This document shows positions 1 through 12,300 of a stretch of 64,000 nt of DNA, piece after piece. The stretch is from Diphasiastrum complanatum (Eukaryota > Streptophyta > Lycopodiopsida > Lycopodiales > Lycopodiaceae). How positions within the stretch are numbered: the first letter of the stretch is position 1; each line of letters starts with the position of its first letter. The notes beneath the pieces were generated by a model. It was not told the origin of the DNA. It worked only from the letters and a program-made list of their open reading frames with translations, and searched no databases. Location: the NCBI GenBank assembly GCA_029204225.1, contig CM055104.1, positions 23,358,285 to 23,422,284 on the forward strand, in the 5' to 3' direction. The translations under genes were made by a program, and so were the position numbers.

Positions 1-508
1 GTAGGACTACATTCAATTTTATTTACATTAGGATTTATGAAAATATATCTCCACATTTTAGAAACAAATCTCTATTTCTATTGATGAATCTATTGATAAT
101 AGGTGGAAATCAGTGGAGGTCAGAACAAACCTCAGAATATGTGGATCTGTTTAAGGCAATATACCATCACTTATTCTGAGGTGCATTCCAGTCTCTACTC
201 ATACATTTTTACATTTCAGAAATAGATCTTTGATAAACATTGGCAAGTTGTGCCTGAACAATGCTAGATTATTACCACCTCAGCTGATATATCAAGATTT
301 AAAATTCCCGCCCCAGTTGATACATCAAAATGAACAAAATGCGACTCAACAATGCAACATTTTTTAGAATCTTTCACCACATTGAAGCCTTATTGTTTCC
401 TTATTGATTACGTTTGTCCTTGATTCGAGGGACTTCTTTGAAAATGTTTTTATGAACCCGTTGGCGAACTTCCTTGTTGGCCTAAGAAAACAATTGAGCA
501 GGGAGAGA
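1..508. other. no recognisable feature
   Basis: AT-rich unique-looking sequence. I see no long reading frame, repeat or RNA gene in it. Confidence 0.5.
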
Positions 509-1020
<512 letters not shown>

Positions 1021-1230
1021 CAACACTCCCAATTCTAGAAAGGTGTGTAGCCCTTGTTTTCTTCCATTCAAGGCATGGTTCAAATGTTTCTTGTTGGAAG
1101 ATAAGTTCCACAAGGAAGCCCAAATGTCGCAGCGAGGGAGCATGTGGTGATATTCTGGAATAAGATATAATCGTACGGTTCGGGAGTTTTGATTAGCACT
1201 CTACTATGTTCTCTTTTTTGTTTCTCTTCG

Positions 1231-1681
<451 letters not shown>

Positions 1682-1689
1682 CATTTAAT

Positions 1690-1953
1690 GCTTGTAAGAT
1701 AATTTTTTTAAGACACTTGTAAATATATATTACTAGTTATTTGTAGCCAGCATAATCACACTCAACAATCAAGCTGAAGTTATCACTTCAAGCATTGTAC
1801 CTACTATTTGATATTAATCAAAGTGCATCTTTGTCTCACTACTGTATCATTCATTTGCGCAAGTTCTATGAATCATTCACCTTGAGTATTTCTGCTGCTA
1901 ACTGTTGTGTTTATTTTCAAGCTTTCACTGCCGGTCACCCACATTTTATGACA
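1690..1953 (+). mobile_element. probable 5' LTR remnant of a Ty1/copia element
   Basis: This segment lies immediately upstream of a copia-type primer-binding site and ends in ATGACA, so the LTR probably ends with the usual CA at 1953. The left boundary is uncertain because no matching 3' LTR exists in the window; it could start at a TG near 1690. No clear TATA box is visible. Confidence 0.45.
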
Positions 1954-1965
1954 TGGTATCAGAGC
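1954..1965 (+). promoter_or_regulatory. primer-binding site for initiator tRNA-Met (copia)
   Basis: TGGTATCAGAGC is the canonical plant Ty1/copia primer-binding site, complementary to the 3' end of initiator methionine tRNA. Here it would prime minus-strand synthesis. It sits 126 bases before the gag start codon, which is normal spacing. Confidence 0.9.
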
Positions 1966-2091
1966 AGACAATAATCTGCATTTCTACTGTGGATTATCAG
2001 TCTTGTTTCTACCAGGACATCTTTCTAGCAAACACGTAGCCAACATTATTTCGAGAATCGTTGTTTCTACCAACGATCTTGTTCAACCAGA

Positions 2092-2905
2092 ATGGATCCA
2101 TCATCTAGTTCATCTCTCATTGACAAACTCGATGGAGATAACTACCATCTCTAGAAATTCAATATGAAGGTTATACTACTAGCCAAAGAACTGTGGGACA
2201 TCGTTGATGGCATAGAGCTCAAACCAGAAGGTGATGTAGCCATCATCACCAAGTGGAGACTAAGAGATGGCAAAGCATTTGCCATGATTACCCTCAACAT
2301 CAAGGATACTTAGATCAGCCACATAAGTGCTGTTCAGACTCCTAAGGATGCATGGGACATCCTAGGAACCCTCTACGATATCAGGGATGTGACTTCCAAG
2401 CTACACTTGAGGAAGAAATTTTTCTCCCTGAGAATGTCTGACGCAAAAAGTGTTTCAAGTCATCTCAACATATTCAAAAATCTTATGGAGCAAATGATTG
2501 CAACTGGCTCAATCATAGAAGATTCTAATGCTCTCATGACTTTATTATCGAGTCTACATGAAGCCTACGAAAATTGGGTCATGGCAATTTTGACCTAGGA
2601 GCACCTCACTCTGTCAAGAGTAATTTTGTTGCTCGTACAAGAGGAGATCAGAAGATTTTCATCCTCGTCAGGCTCAGGATCGGATCCTCAAGCTCTATAT
2701 TAAAAAACTCAGAAGTTTAGATCCAAGAGATCTACAAAGTCAGGTTATATTGACAAGAAGAGCAACATGCAGACCGGACCAAATTCTAGTTTAGGATCGA
2801 ATTCAACCTTTTCATCGTTCTAACTAGTGCAGAAACTATTCTGCAGGACTGTCGAACTTTGAAGAACAACAACGAAAAGAAGAAGTAGTTCTAACAACAA
2901 GCACA
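2092..2905 (+). pseudogene. Ty1/copia gag remnant
   Basis: Starting at the ATG at 2092, the frame reads as a copia Gag (UBN2/gag-polypeptide family): KLDGDNYHL, then NMKVILLAKELWDIVDG, then LRMSDAKSVSSHL. This is the particle structural protein. In-frame stops lie at 2152 (TAG where Trp is usual), 2311 (TAG, probably from CAG), 2596 (TAG) and 2701 (TAA). The CCHC zinc knuckle is mostly missing: only a short piece resembling its end (KDCRTLKN-like) remains near 2835-2870, so there is a deletion and a frame change. The element cannot make Gag. The family assignment is firm. Confidence 0.88.
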
Positions 2906-2957
2906 TAGTGCTACAACCAATCACTTGATTCAGCAATAAGAGAAAGATGAAACTGCT

Positions 2958-3250
2958 TTCATGAACAAAGTTGGAGAACAACATGATATCGATTCTTGGT
3001 ATCTAGATTCCAGAGCAACTCAACACATGACTTACCATCGTGACTGGTTCAAGGACTACAATTCATTTACCCATACAAGAGTTGTGCAACGTGGAGACAA
3101 CTTATCACATTCAATCGAAGGAAAGGAACAGTCAGAGTTGAATTCCAAAGAAGTGAAGTCAAGTTGCTTTCCAACGTTCTCCACATTCCAAATCTGACCA
3201 AGGATTTGCTCTCAGTTAGCAGAATCACCGATTCAGATTGAAAAGTCGAA
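2958..3250 (+). pseudogene. Ty1/copia aspartic protease remnant
   Basis: The frame around 2961-3197 contains SWYLDSRATQHMT. In copia proteases this position is the active-site Asp-Ser-Gly in a SWYxDSGA context. Here Gly is replaced by Arg (AGA at 3012-3014), a change that follows from one G-to-A transition. The frame is shifted relative to gag because of the zinc-knuckle deletion upstream. The region leads directly into the integrase, the normal copia order gag-protease-integrase. The enzyme would be inactive. Confidence 0.85.
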
Positions 3251-3369
3251 TTCGATATAAAGACTGCACAATTTTTGACAAATCCTGGAAGGTTCTACTC
3301 TTTGGAAGAAGAAGCGGCTTTCTTCACAAACACAGCCATTTGTACTCTTCTAACAGTCAAGCTCTTCAC

Positions 3370-4312
3370 ACAGCCGCTTTTGAATCAAATGATATGCTAT
3401 GGCATTTTAGACTTGGCCGCCTCAATTTCAATAGTATCCAGCAAATGTCTGTTCAGAGACTAGTACAAGATCAGCCTTCTGTCAGCAAGCCAACTTCTCC
3501 ATGCGAAAGTTGTATTATCAGCAAGCATGCAAAAAGTCCTTTTATGTGAGACTCAGTTCATATTTCCAAAGGCTTGCTTGACCTTGTACACAGTGACATT
3601 TGTGGCCCAATGATGTAGACTGCTCCCACTGAGGGAGCTCTCTATTTTCTAACCTTCATCGACGACTTCTCTCGGAGGACTGCTACTTACTTTATGAAGA
3701 ACAAATCCGAAGCATTCAAGTTCTTCAAGCAGTACAAAGCGTTTGTAGAAAACCATATCCAGAGGAAGATCAAGGCTCTACGCACAAATGGAGGGGGAGA
3801 GTACATCTCCACAAAATTCAAGGAGTTCTGCAAGGCCAACAGAATACATCACCAATTTACAACCAGCTACTCACCTCAATCCAATGGTGTAGCTAAACGG
3901 AAGAATCATACACTCATCAAAAGTGCTAAGAGCATGCTAGCCCATGCCTCTCTTCCAAAGAAATTCTAGACAGAAGCTATTACTACAGCTACCTATTTGC
4001 AAAATCGATCCATCACCAAAGCCCTAGATGGCAAGACACCTTATGAGGTGTGCACATGATTGAAACCATCACTCAAATATATTTGAGTGTTTGGATTGCA
4101 TCTCTTTTGCTTAGATCCTAGAAGATCTAAGAAGAAAACTTGATGACAAAAGCAGAAAAATGATTTTCATCAGCTATTCCCTAGACCACAAGGCATACAA
4201 GCTCTACAATCTGGATACCAAGAAGGCATTCACTAGTAGAGATGTCATTTTTGTGGAAGACCAGTTCATCAACCACAAAGAGAAAGTTGTTGACAAATCC
4301 GACCCATAAATT
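3370..4312 (+). pseudogene. Ty1/copia integrase remnant
   Basis: A pre-integrase zinc-binding region (LWHFRLGRLN, then CESCIISKHAKSPF) is followed by a core domain starting LVHSDICGP. The second catalytic Asp normally lies in RTDNGGE; here it reads RTNGGGE near 3780. The catalytic Glu 36 residues later is Lys in NGVAKRKN near 3892. Both changes fit G-to-A transitions. In-frame stops occur near 3547, 3616 and 3967. A C-terminal piece (YKLYNLDTKKAFTSRDVIF) ends at about 4260. Reverse transcriptase, RNase H and the 3' LTR are absent: homology stops at about 4375 where a dispersed repeat begins. Confidence 0.88.
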
Positions 4313-4380
4313 CAATTGTAGAAAAGTGACACTGACTTCGACACTGAGTTAGAACTGCAACGAGTCAACCATTAGAGTTC

Positions 4381-4640
4381 ATATGGGCCCAAAGAGGGCC
4401 CTATAAGAAATGCCATGTAGGAGAGAGAAAAATAATAAGAAAGTTATTAAAATATCATTTTCTAACTTCTTTATGCATCTGCCCGCACTACTTTCCATGA
4501 AAATGAATGTACCTTACTTTAGTCACATCAAACACCACTGGTGCTTAACCATAGTTAAAGTATAATTTTCAAAATGTCAAAATATTCCCTCCCAATAATT
4601 GGGAACACTCAAAAATTTGAATTAGGAGTGACATTTCAGA
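4381..4640 (+). repeat. 260-bp dispersed repeat, copy A
   Basis: About 260 bp match 59295-59556 in the same orientation at roughly 90% identity by eye. The unit begins ATATGGGCCCAAAGAGGG and ends near TTAGGAGTGACATTTC. It opens with a short inverted repeat (GGGCCC, spacer, GGGCCC). No long reading frame is present. Both copies directly follow a truncated copia element. It could be a solo LTR, a MITE or a SINE-like unit; the sequence does not decide. Confidence 0.8.
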
Positions 4641-4779
4641 AGCAAAGCCTAGACCATCTCTATCTCCAAGGTCAAACAAGTGTTTAGCGCCATCTCCAGC
4701 TCTGTTATTGTCATTGTGTTGTTTGTTGCTATACTACTGTATTGATGACAAATCTTTATGTGGATCTGTCTTTAGAATA

Positions 4780-7530
4780 TGATCCGCTCAGGACAAGAAA
4801 TTCAAAGCAACCCAAATTGTCAATTTCTGATATGATCTGATACATGGAGAAAAAGCTAAAGCATCAGAAACATTGTATCCTATTGATCCATGGTCATTGC
4901 AACATCCAGATTTTCATTCGGTGAGTCAATTAATAATCTATATGTGTCATGGCAAAAATGGCCTTTTGGGTTACTGTGAGAATTTGATGCTCTATGGGAA
5001 TGCACATTCAATGCAAAGAATACGTTATTTAGAAGAGAAATATAAGGAAAATATCAAAGGAGTGCGATGAAAAATCTACAAAGCTGAAAACTTGTTTGGA
5101 AGAAAATGAGATCATATTCAAAAAGAGATCCAAACATGGAAATCTTCTTTGCGTCATTTTACAACTAGTAATGATGAGATGAAAACTACATTTCAATCCA
5201 TGTGTATATCATATTTGTCTCTTATTAAAGATATGGATGTGCTCAACAAAAAGGTCAAAAACAACAAGAGAAAAAGATTGGTAACCAAGAATATATGTGA
5301 TCTATCATCCAGAGGAGGTTATCAAAAAGACGAATCCGTGCTTTCAAGTTAGTTATAGCTTATTTGGTTTAATATTGCTTGAACTTTTAGATTCAATCAT
5401 AATCACTAGTTCTGTTATTTATTAATTTCAACTTTCTATTGATTTGTTTATTGCGCTGCTATGAATACTATGATTGTCCTAATCTCTACTGACAATTTTA
5501 TGAATATTATGTTTGCAATGCAGATCAACATTGGTTGCTGAAGACCATTTGGTCGATGAGATTTCGATGGAAACTCACTAGGTTCTATTTTGATTTCTAA
5601 ATCTATGAATCAATGTTAAACAATACCAAAATGAAAAAGATTAAAGCTTCAGTAACTGATAACATTATGAATGAAGTTGGAAAAATATTCGACACTACAT
5701 TGGTTCATGGGGCATGTGATTTTTCTAGCATCAGTAGAGAAGCATATGAAACAATGTTTAAGATGATAAAGGAGGCATTTGCATGGGTAAGTATTAAAAA
5801 GTTTTCAATCCCACGACCATTTCATCTTTTTTTAAAAAAAAAGACATGTTAAACCAAGGTATGCAGACAACAGTTGGTAATCCATCTCATATCAATGAAG
5901 TGTATTGCTCGAAAGGAGAATGTCTAGCATATAACAATTCCAACAATTTATTTGTTGACATTAATCAGTTACTAGCATTCATCATAAATTTTTACGGTAT
6001 TACAAATGAGAATGTCAATAACAAGTTGATAGTTGTTCTCAAGTTAGATGATTCTGAAATTATAAAAGGAAAAAAAAATGGAATGAGCCGGTCTTACGAT
6101 CATGAATGGAGCACTTTCAAATTCAAAAGGCTCAGAAGGCCTCAACTTCAGTGTTCAATTAGAAAATGATATTTGGTGATTGGCAGCTTTTCAGGTATAG
6201 TAGTTCTTTCACATATTCAATAGGGATAATCTAATATGGATTTCATTTGGAAAATCTTCTCTGTGTTAATATTGTTCTAAAACATTTTTTTGTTTCTCTT
6301 ATAGGTGATGAAAGAAGACCATGGCATTCTCTCATGGATATTTAATAGAACGTCATATCCTGCCACCATAAAAAATCACATGGATGGAGATCCACTCAAT
6401 ATTCCTAGAATTGGCACTTTCAACATAGAATGACATTTAGCAAGAGATTTGAAGACATAAAATATATCTTCAATGTGTCCCATGGCGCCAACTCTAAAAA
6501 CCCATGTCTGTATTGCATGAAGACAACAAAAGACATGACAAGGAGTACAGAAATATCAGGAGATCGAGAAGATCCTAATTGGAAACTCGTACTATCGATT
6601 TCTCTTCAGAATGTTCATATCTGTACATTGCATGCAGAGGTGCATATAATAATAAAAACAATATATTTTCACATCTTGTTTATATGGAATTCCGAGCCAG
6701 AGGTGTCTACAAAGGAATCTATTTCCAGATTAGAGGATGTGTTGTCTAAAGCATGCTTACATAATGGCCACGTTAAAATAAAAAAAGACGACAAGCTATC
6801 AGGTTAAACAGGAAATATTCCGTGCAAGCTGAGCATTGAAGGATCCAATGCTCGTAGATTGTTATCAAATTATTTGGCAAACAATCCAAGATTCAATACT
6901 CGGTTTGGAAAGAGATAATAGCTACAACTCGAGAGTTTGAAGAAGAAGGTTCTACTCGTGTACACAAAGTAGAAGCTTGGAGAAAATTAGACAACATGGC
7001 GAAATACTTGAGAAAAGATAAATTTTCAAATACTGATGTATAAATGATACAGAAAACAACCAGTGAATTTGTGGATGCAGTCCGAAGTGCATGGGGTTTA
7101 AATCATATAACTCATTATATGGTAAGATTTCGATGTTACACTAGCATAGACAAATATGTGCAATTAATTTAGATACTTTTGGTATTGATTTGTATTTTGT
7201 TTTTATGACATGCAACACATATTACGGCATCATTCGACATTCTTTGCAAGAAATAGTGGAAGTCTTAGCATATGGTCATCGCAAGGAATGAAAAAATCTC
7301 ATTGGCAAGGCATTTCATAAAAGTATAACATGGTGGGACTAGCACAAAGAACAGCTATATATTGCAACTTTTCCAATGGTTTTACAGAAAATTCCAAATT
7401 CGTCATAATACAAAATCGACGGATTATAAAAAATTTCGAAAAGCATGCAAATTTATACAAGCCAATAGACAATAGACACACAAAGAACTTTGTATATGAA
7501 ATGAAATTTTTTACAAAGTAAAAGTCTTCA
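4780..7530 (+). pseudogene. decayed multi-exon gene of an unnamed, transposase-like family
   Basis: Coding blocks are separated by intron-like gaps. One runs from 5771 (ATGG then GTAAGTATT) to about 5866; one from about 6190 to 6304 (ends TTTCTCTTATAG); one from 7122 (GTAAGATTTC) to about 7218. Recognisable blocks, in order: KLDDSEIIKGKK (about 6045), TIMNGALSNS and FSVQLENDIW (6095-6175), FNVSHGANSKNPCLYC (6468-6516), VHICTLHAEVHII (about 6610), CKLSIEGSNARRLL (about 6825), LNHITHYM (about 7100), and HILRHHSTFF followed by GSLSIWSSQGMKKSHW (7219-7310). I remember similar proteins (HGANS, C-x2-C, HITHYMHIL, WSxQGMxKSH) as repeated families in non-flowering plants and simple animals, possibly transposon-borne; this is uncertain memory. 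Two in-frame TGA codons (near 6084 and 6170), a shift at an A-run near 6070 and other breaks mark it as dead. A coiled, Lys-rich stretch at 5150-5350 may be its N-terminal part. Confidence 0.55.
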
Positions 7531-7534
7531 ATAT

Positions 7535-8015
7535 CTACTCTGCTTCCAACACTTTCTCTAATGAAAGTTGGAACTTAGAATCATGTAACAATTTTCTTCT
7601 TTCATACGGATCCAAGAGCTCATAGTTTTCATGCTTACTCAGATCAACGTAGGCAACATACAATGCAAAATGAGATGATCTAGGCATGGAATTCACTGGT
7701 CCATATCCTAAAATTTTAAGTGTAATAGTTTTCTTTACAAAAATTATTTTATGCACCAAAAAAATGAGAAAGTGTCTTGATTGCCATAATCATTGTATCA
7801 CCATGTTGATGAAACTTTGAATGGGCAATACTTATTTCATTATTCTTGAAGAACTTCAGATAATGCTCCAATGCATGATCTAATGAAAATTCTCCAGCAG
7901 AAGATCTCTGCCCTCCTCGATAAAGTGAAAAATCATCAAGGAAAATTATTTCTTGAAATGAAAAAAATCCAAAGTAAGCTCCAATATATAATATGACATA
8001 ACGGATCTACTAGTG
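7535..8015 (-). pseudogene. unrecognised coding remnant, two blocks, convergent with the previous gene
   Basis: On the minus strand an open stretch of about 85 codons (8005 down to 7749) reads with normal protein composition, including YIGAYFGFFSFQEIIFLDDF and SLYRGGQRSSAGEFSLDHAL. A second block (about 7702 down to 7536) includes LGYGPVNSMPRSSHFALYV and LLDPYERRKLLHDSKFQLS. The blocks may join across a roughly 50-nt GT-AG intron ending ATTTTAG, or be separated by a frameshift. I do not recognise the protein and no catalytic motif is evident. It faces the plus-strand gene tail to tail, with almost no gap, so the two may belong to one mobile unit. Confidence 0.4.
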
Positions 8016-8806
<791 letters not shown>

Positions 8807-8849
8807 CCATTGCTGTACTGTAGAACACTAAAGATAATTGTCAACCAAT

Positions 8850-9137
8850 TCATATGAACTGCCTATCTGGATTAGGCAATGCACAAATCTTTGCTTGTGA
8901 AGCCAAATCACGAGCTGTTGGATGCTTCCTTTGCAACTGGAAACTCAATCTATGTGCCACCCAAAAATAGTCAACCATCCTGATCTGCCACACTGGACTG
9001 TTGAGAAATAGAGCTAATTCCCAACTCCCTTTCATCAGGATGAACACTCTCACACAAAATGCATGATAGGACAACTGCCTATTACATAGGTAGCGATATA
9101 ACGGCCCATGCCTCTCACTACCATGAGTTTCTCTCAC
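8850..9137 (-). other. unassigned open stretch
   Basis: A minus-strand frame of 108 codons (8850-9176) is open and not low complexity, and includes FLNSPVWQIRMVDYFWVAHR. I cannot link it to a family. Its upstream end overlaps the tandem duplication beginning near 9138, so it may be a chance frame or part of a repeat. Confidence 0.2.
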
Positions 9138-9254
9138 TACCTTTAAAGTCCCTACAACACGTAGCATAGGGGCCACGACAGCTATTCATAATCATGGGAC
9201 ATCTAACTATAAAGGAAAATTGTAAGCTAAAAGTTGGCCAGTATGGGATGGAAG

Positions 9255-9349
<95 letters not shown>

Positions 9350-9688
9350 TCCTGTTATTGTCACAAGTCAGTTGTCCACACCACGTAATGCACACTCTCA
9401 CAAGAGCAAAAAGTTTCCCATGTATCCTATTTTTTAAGGCTTTAGTATTTTATATGATCATAATGGATGTTTGGTGAGTATTTTGCCCAGTTTTTGAATA
9501 GCTTAAAAAGCAGAATAGTCATCTGTTTTTTTTTTTTTTAAATTGGTGCGCTTTCCAACCTGTGCCAACCTGTCCTCTACCTTTAAAGTCCCTACAACTC
9601 ATAGCATAGGGTGGCAACTATTCATAATCATGGGACATCTAACTATAAAGAAAAATTGTAAGCCAAAAGTTGGTCAATATGGAATGGA

Positions 9689-9773
<85 letters not shown>

Positions 9774-10060
9774 CTGTTATTGTCACTTGTCCACACCACT
9801 TAATGCAGACTTTCAAAATAGCAAAAAGTTTCCCATGTATCCTATTTTTTAAGACTATAGTATTTTATATGATCGTAATGGATACTTGGTGAGTATTTTG
9901 CCCAGTTTTTGAACAACTTAATAAGCAGAATAGTCATCTGTTTTTTAAAAAAAAAAATTGGTGCTCTTTCCAACCTGGTGAGTATTTTGCCCAGTTTTTG
10001 AACAGCTTAATAAGCAAAATAGTCATCTGTTTTTAAAAAAAAAAAAATTGGTGCGTCTTG
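9138..10060 (+). repeat. tandem duplication with internal (CT)n, plus partial third copy
   Basis: Copy 1 is about 9138-9570 and copy 2 about 9579-9972. Both run from TTTAAAGTCCCTACAAC through CATGGGACATCTAACTATAA, a (CT)n tract (9256-9347 and 9692-9771), GTTTCCCATGTATCC, and a poly-T or poly-A run followed by TTGGTGCG. A partial third copy (about 9976-10058) repeats only the tail beginning GGTGAGTATTTTGCCCAG. Copies differ by scattered substitutions and CT array length. Confidence 0.9.
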
Positions 10061-10160
10061 GTGTCAGACTACCATGTGGCAGTTTTTGACAGGTTAGAAA
10101 AAGTCAAAGTGCTGATTATGCTTCATAAAGGATGAATAAAGTCAAAGTATCCATTACGCA

Positions 10161-10294
10161 ATGGAAGGCGCCTGGCACAAGCCATTCTACCCGATTCGGC
10201 TTTCCAAAAAAATTTAGGCTCAACCCCTCCGGGCCTTGCCCAAAAAATTCTGGAAATCCTTACCGGGCAGATGGCATGTGCCCGGCTCCTTCCA
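10161..10294. mobile_element. 134-bp palindromic hairpin, MITE-like
   Basis: The left arm ATGGAAGGCGCCTGGCAC pairs with the right arm GTGCCCGGCTCCTTCCAT. Complementarity continues inward through TTCGGCTTTCCA and TGGAAATCCTTACCGG with mismatches. The whole block is GC-rich compared with its surroundings. I cannot define target-site duplications, so the MITE label is tentative. Confidence 0.55.
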
Positions 10295-10299
10295 TAGTA

Positions 10300-10784
10300 T
10301 GTACATATAGTAATAGCGTAATTCAAATTGCTTTTTTGGGAGCAGGGACACGCAAAAATACAAATGCAACATTAAAAAAAGTAAAATTCAATCTCAAAAA
10401 AACCTTGATGTTTTTACATTATGGCATATGGTATCTCCTATGATACTATCTAAGGTAGAATTGGATATTTAGGTCATCCTTTCTTTTCTTAACACAGAGT
10501 ATACCACCTGGTAGTGTCTTGTGCATATCACAAACATGCTTCATACAGCTTTGTACATCTTTTGTCCTGAACTTCCATTCGCTTATTGCCTCCGTATTCG
10601 ACAAAAATATGGATGTGAAACGTCTACCTCTAATGGTACAAATCAGTTAGATCAATGATTTGCAGTAGGCCTCTCAGTTGGTGGATGCGGTTGATATGGG
10701 CTGTTGAAACATATAACATGATGAAGGTGAGTCACAAGTCTTGAATATAATAAATTAGCATTGAATGAAAGTGTCTACTAGTAT
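10300..10784. other. possible 3' flank of the MADS-box gene
   Basis: Lies just downstream (minus sense) of the last recognised MADS exon, so it may hold 3' untranslated sequence. I see no clear exon, polyadenylation cluster or repeat. Confidence 0.3.
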
Positions 10785-12094
10785 CTAACCCAATTTCAGC
10801 AACTTTCCGATGTCGTGGATGTCTTCTGTCTGTGTGAGGTGATTTAGTTGAACTGAGATTTCCTTTGGGGTTTGCTCACATGGAGGTTCCCTTGTCTCCA
10901 CGTTCATATTATCTAGCATTTGTTCCGTCTTCTCGTGATGTGCAGCAATCTGCAAAAGTATGAGTAACTTAGCAATCACTAGATATCAGCAAAATTTTCG
11001 TAGAGCAAAAGTTTGAGACAAAAGCTAGCTAGAAGATTGAGGCCCTATATTGTGGCACCGGATACTTCAAAAGAGAAAAACAGTTACCTTCCTGCACAAA
11101 ACTTGATTTTCCTCCAGCAAGGTAGATTCCTGTTGAATAAGATATACGAGATCATTATGTAACCAATATTGACCCCCAGAAATCTTTAAGTGAAATATGT
11201 GCTGTGCAACTAGACGATGATCGTTTAGGACAAACTGTCAATGATTATTCATAGAATGTCCAGTCCTGTTCTTCCGGTCAGCTCGTGTCAGGTAAGTAAG
11301 GAATGCAATGCACTCACCCAATTTAGTGAATTCGAGGTAGATTGTACAGTGTCCGTCCTTCCAAGTGTAGAATAGTTAAATTTTCTATCCATCATAGTTT
11401 GAATACATATGTAAGGCTTCCGGTAACAGTTATCACGTCTTTTATGGGCTGTTGCCCACAAATTTCGTTGAATACCTTCACGTTAGTTAGTTAACGCTGG
11501 TTCTCTTTCCCTCTCTTCAATTATATCCTGTGTTTGTTCTGATATAAACTTCAGTAGCAGAAACAGCTATTTCTCGCTGAGTACATAGAAAAATGTGAAA
11601 TATCATGTACCTTTTTCTTTAGCTCATAAATTTTGTCAAGAAAAACCTCATTCTGCAAACCAACCACAGAATCATATTAAACCCTATTGATCACATCGAG
11701 AGAGGAAAAGACTTACAAAATCATGAATTTGACAGAGAAACAAAGTGAAACCTCTTGTATTCTCTAGTTGGAAAGTCTGAACAATCTCGACCTTGATACT
11801 TTTACCTTCTTCAAACGGATAAGACTCAATCCAACATCAAGCTGTCATTCGAGTTCCTCCAATTCATTCAAATTCAAATCTGAAAGTTCCTCACCTAGCA
11901 TATGCCTGTGAACGTAGCTTATTTCAACCCAAGCAAAATTCTCTTTATTAACTTATTCACCACTACATGTTTTTCAAAGATATAAGTCCTCTAAATAGGT
12001 GATGTCCATTATAACGAAAGCCCATGACTGCAAGCTGGTACCTGTTTGTCTGATTGCATCGATCCAACTCCTGTTTTGCAGCTTCATGCTGGAA
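10785..12094 (-). pseudogene. MIKC-type MADS-box gene fragment: K-box and C-terminal exons
   Basis: Five minus-strand exons join in phase with GT-AG borders: 12094-12042 (53 bp), 11905-11806 (100 bp), 11652-11611 (42 bp), 11129-11088 (42 bp) and 10949-10785 (165 bp, ending in TAG). The 100-42-42 series is the classic exon pattern of MIKC MADS genes. The protein reads EAAKQELDRCNQTNR, HMLGEELSDLNLNELEELE, NEVFLDKIYELKKK, ESTLLEENQVLCRK, then a 55-residue C-terminus beginning IAAHHEKTEQ. The leucine-spaced K-box forms coiled coils for MADS dimers and tetramers of a nuclear transcription factor. Codon 20 of the 100-bp exon is TGA (11847-11845), one C-to-T change from CGA (Arg). The DNA-binding MADS exon and the I-region exon are not seen upstream to the window end; they may lie beyond a huge intron or be lost. 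Pseudogene, or possibly a live gene with a sequence error. Subfamily not determined. Confidence 0.85.
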
Positions 12095-12300
12095 CTGCCA
12101 GACAAGCAATTAAGGCAATTTTCAGAACTTAACAAGCTGTTGTGACTCATTCTCTGGAACCCTTTGGTGAACTTAAAGCAAAACGGCTCTGCAGCCAAGC
12201 CATGCCTATTGGATTGACATAATGATACTTCACATTGGAAAACCATTAAAACGGTATCAATCTGTTAATGCTATACAAGAAGCCTCAGCAAAGTATATAG

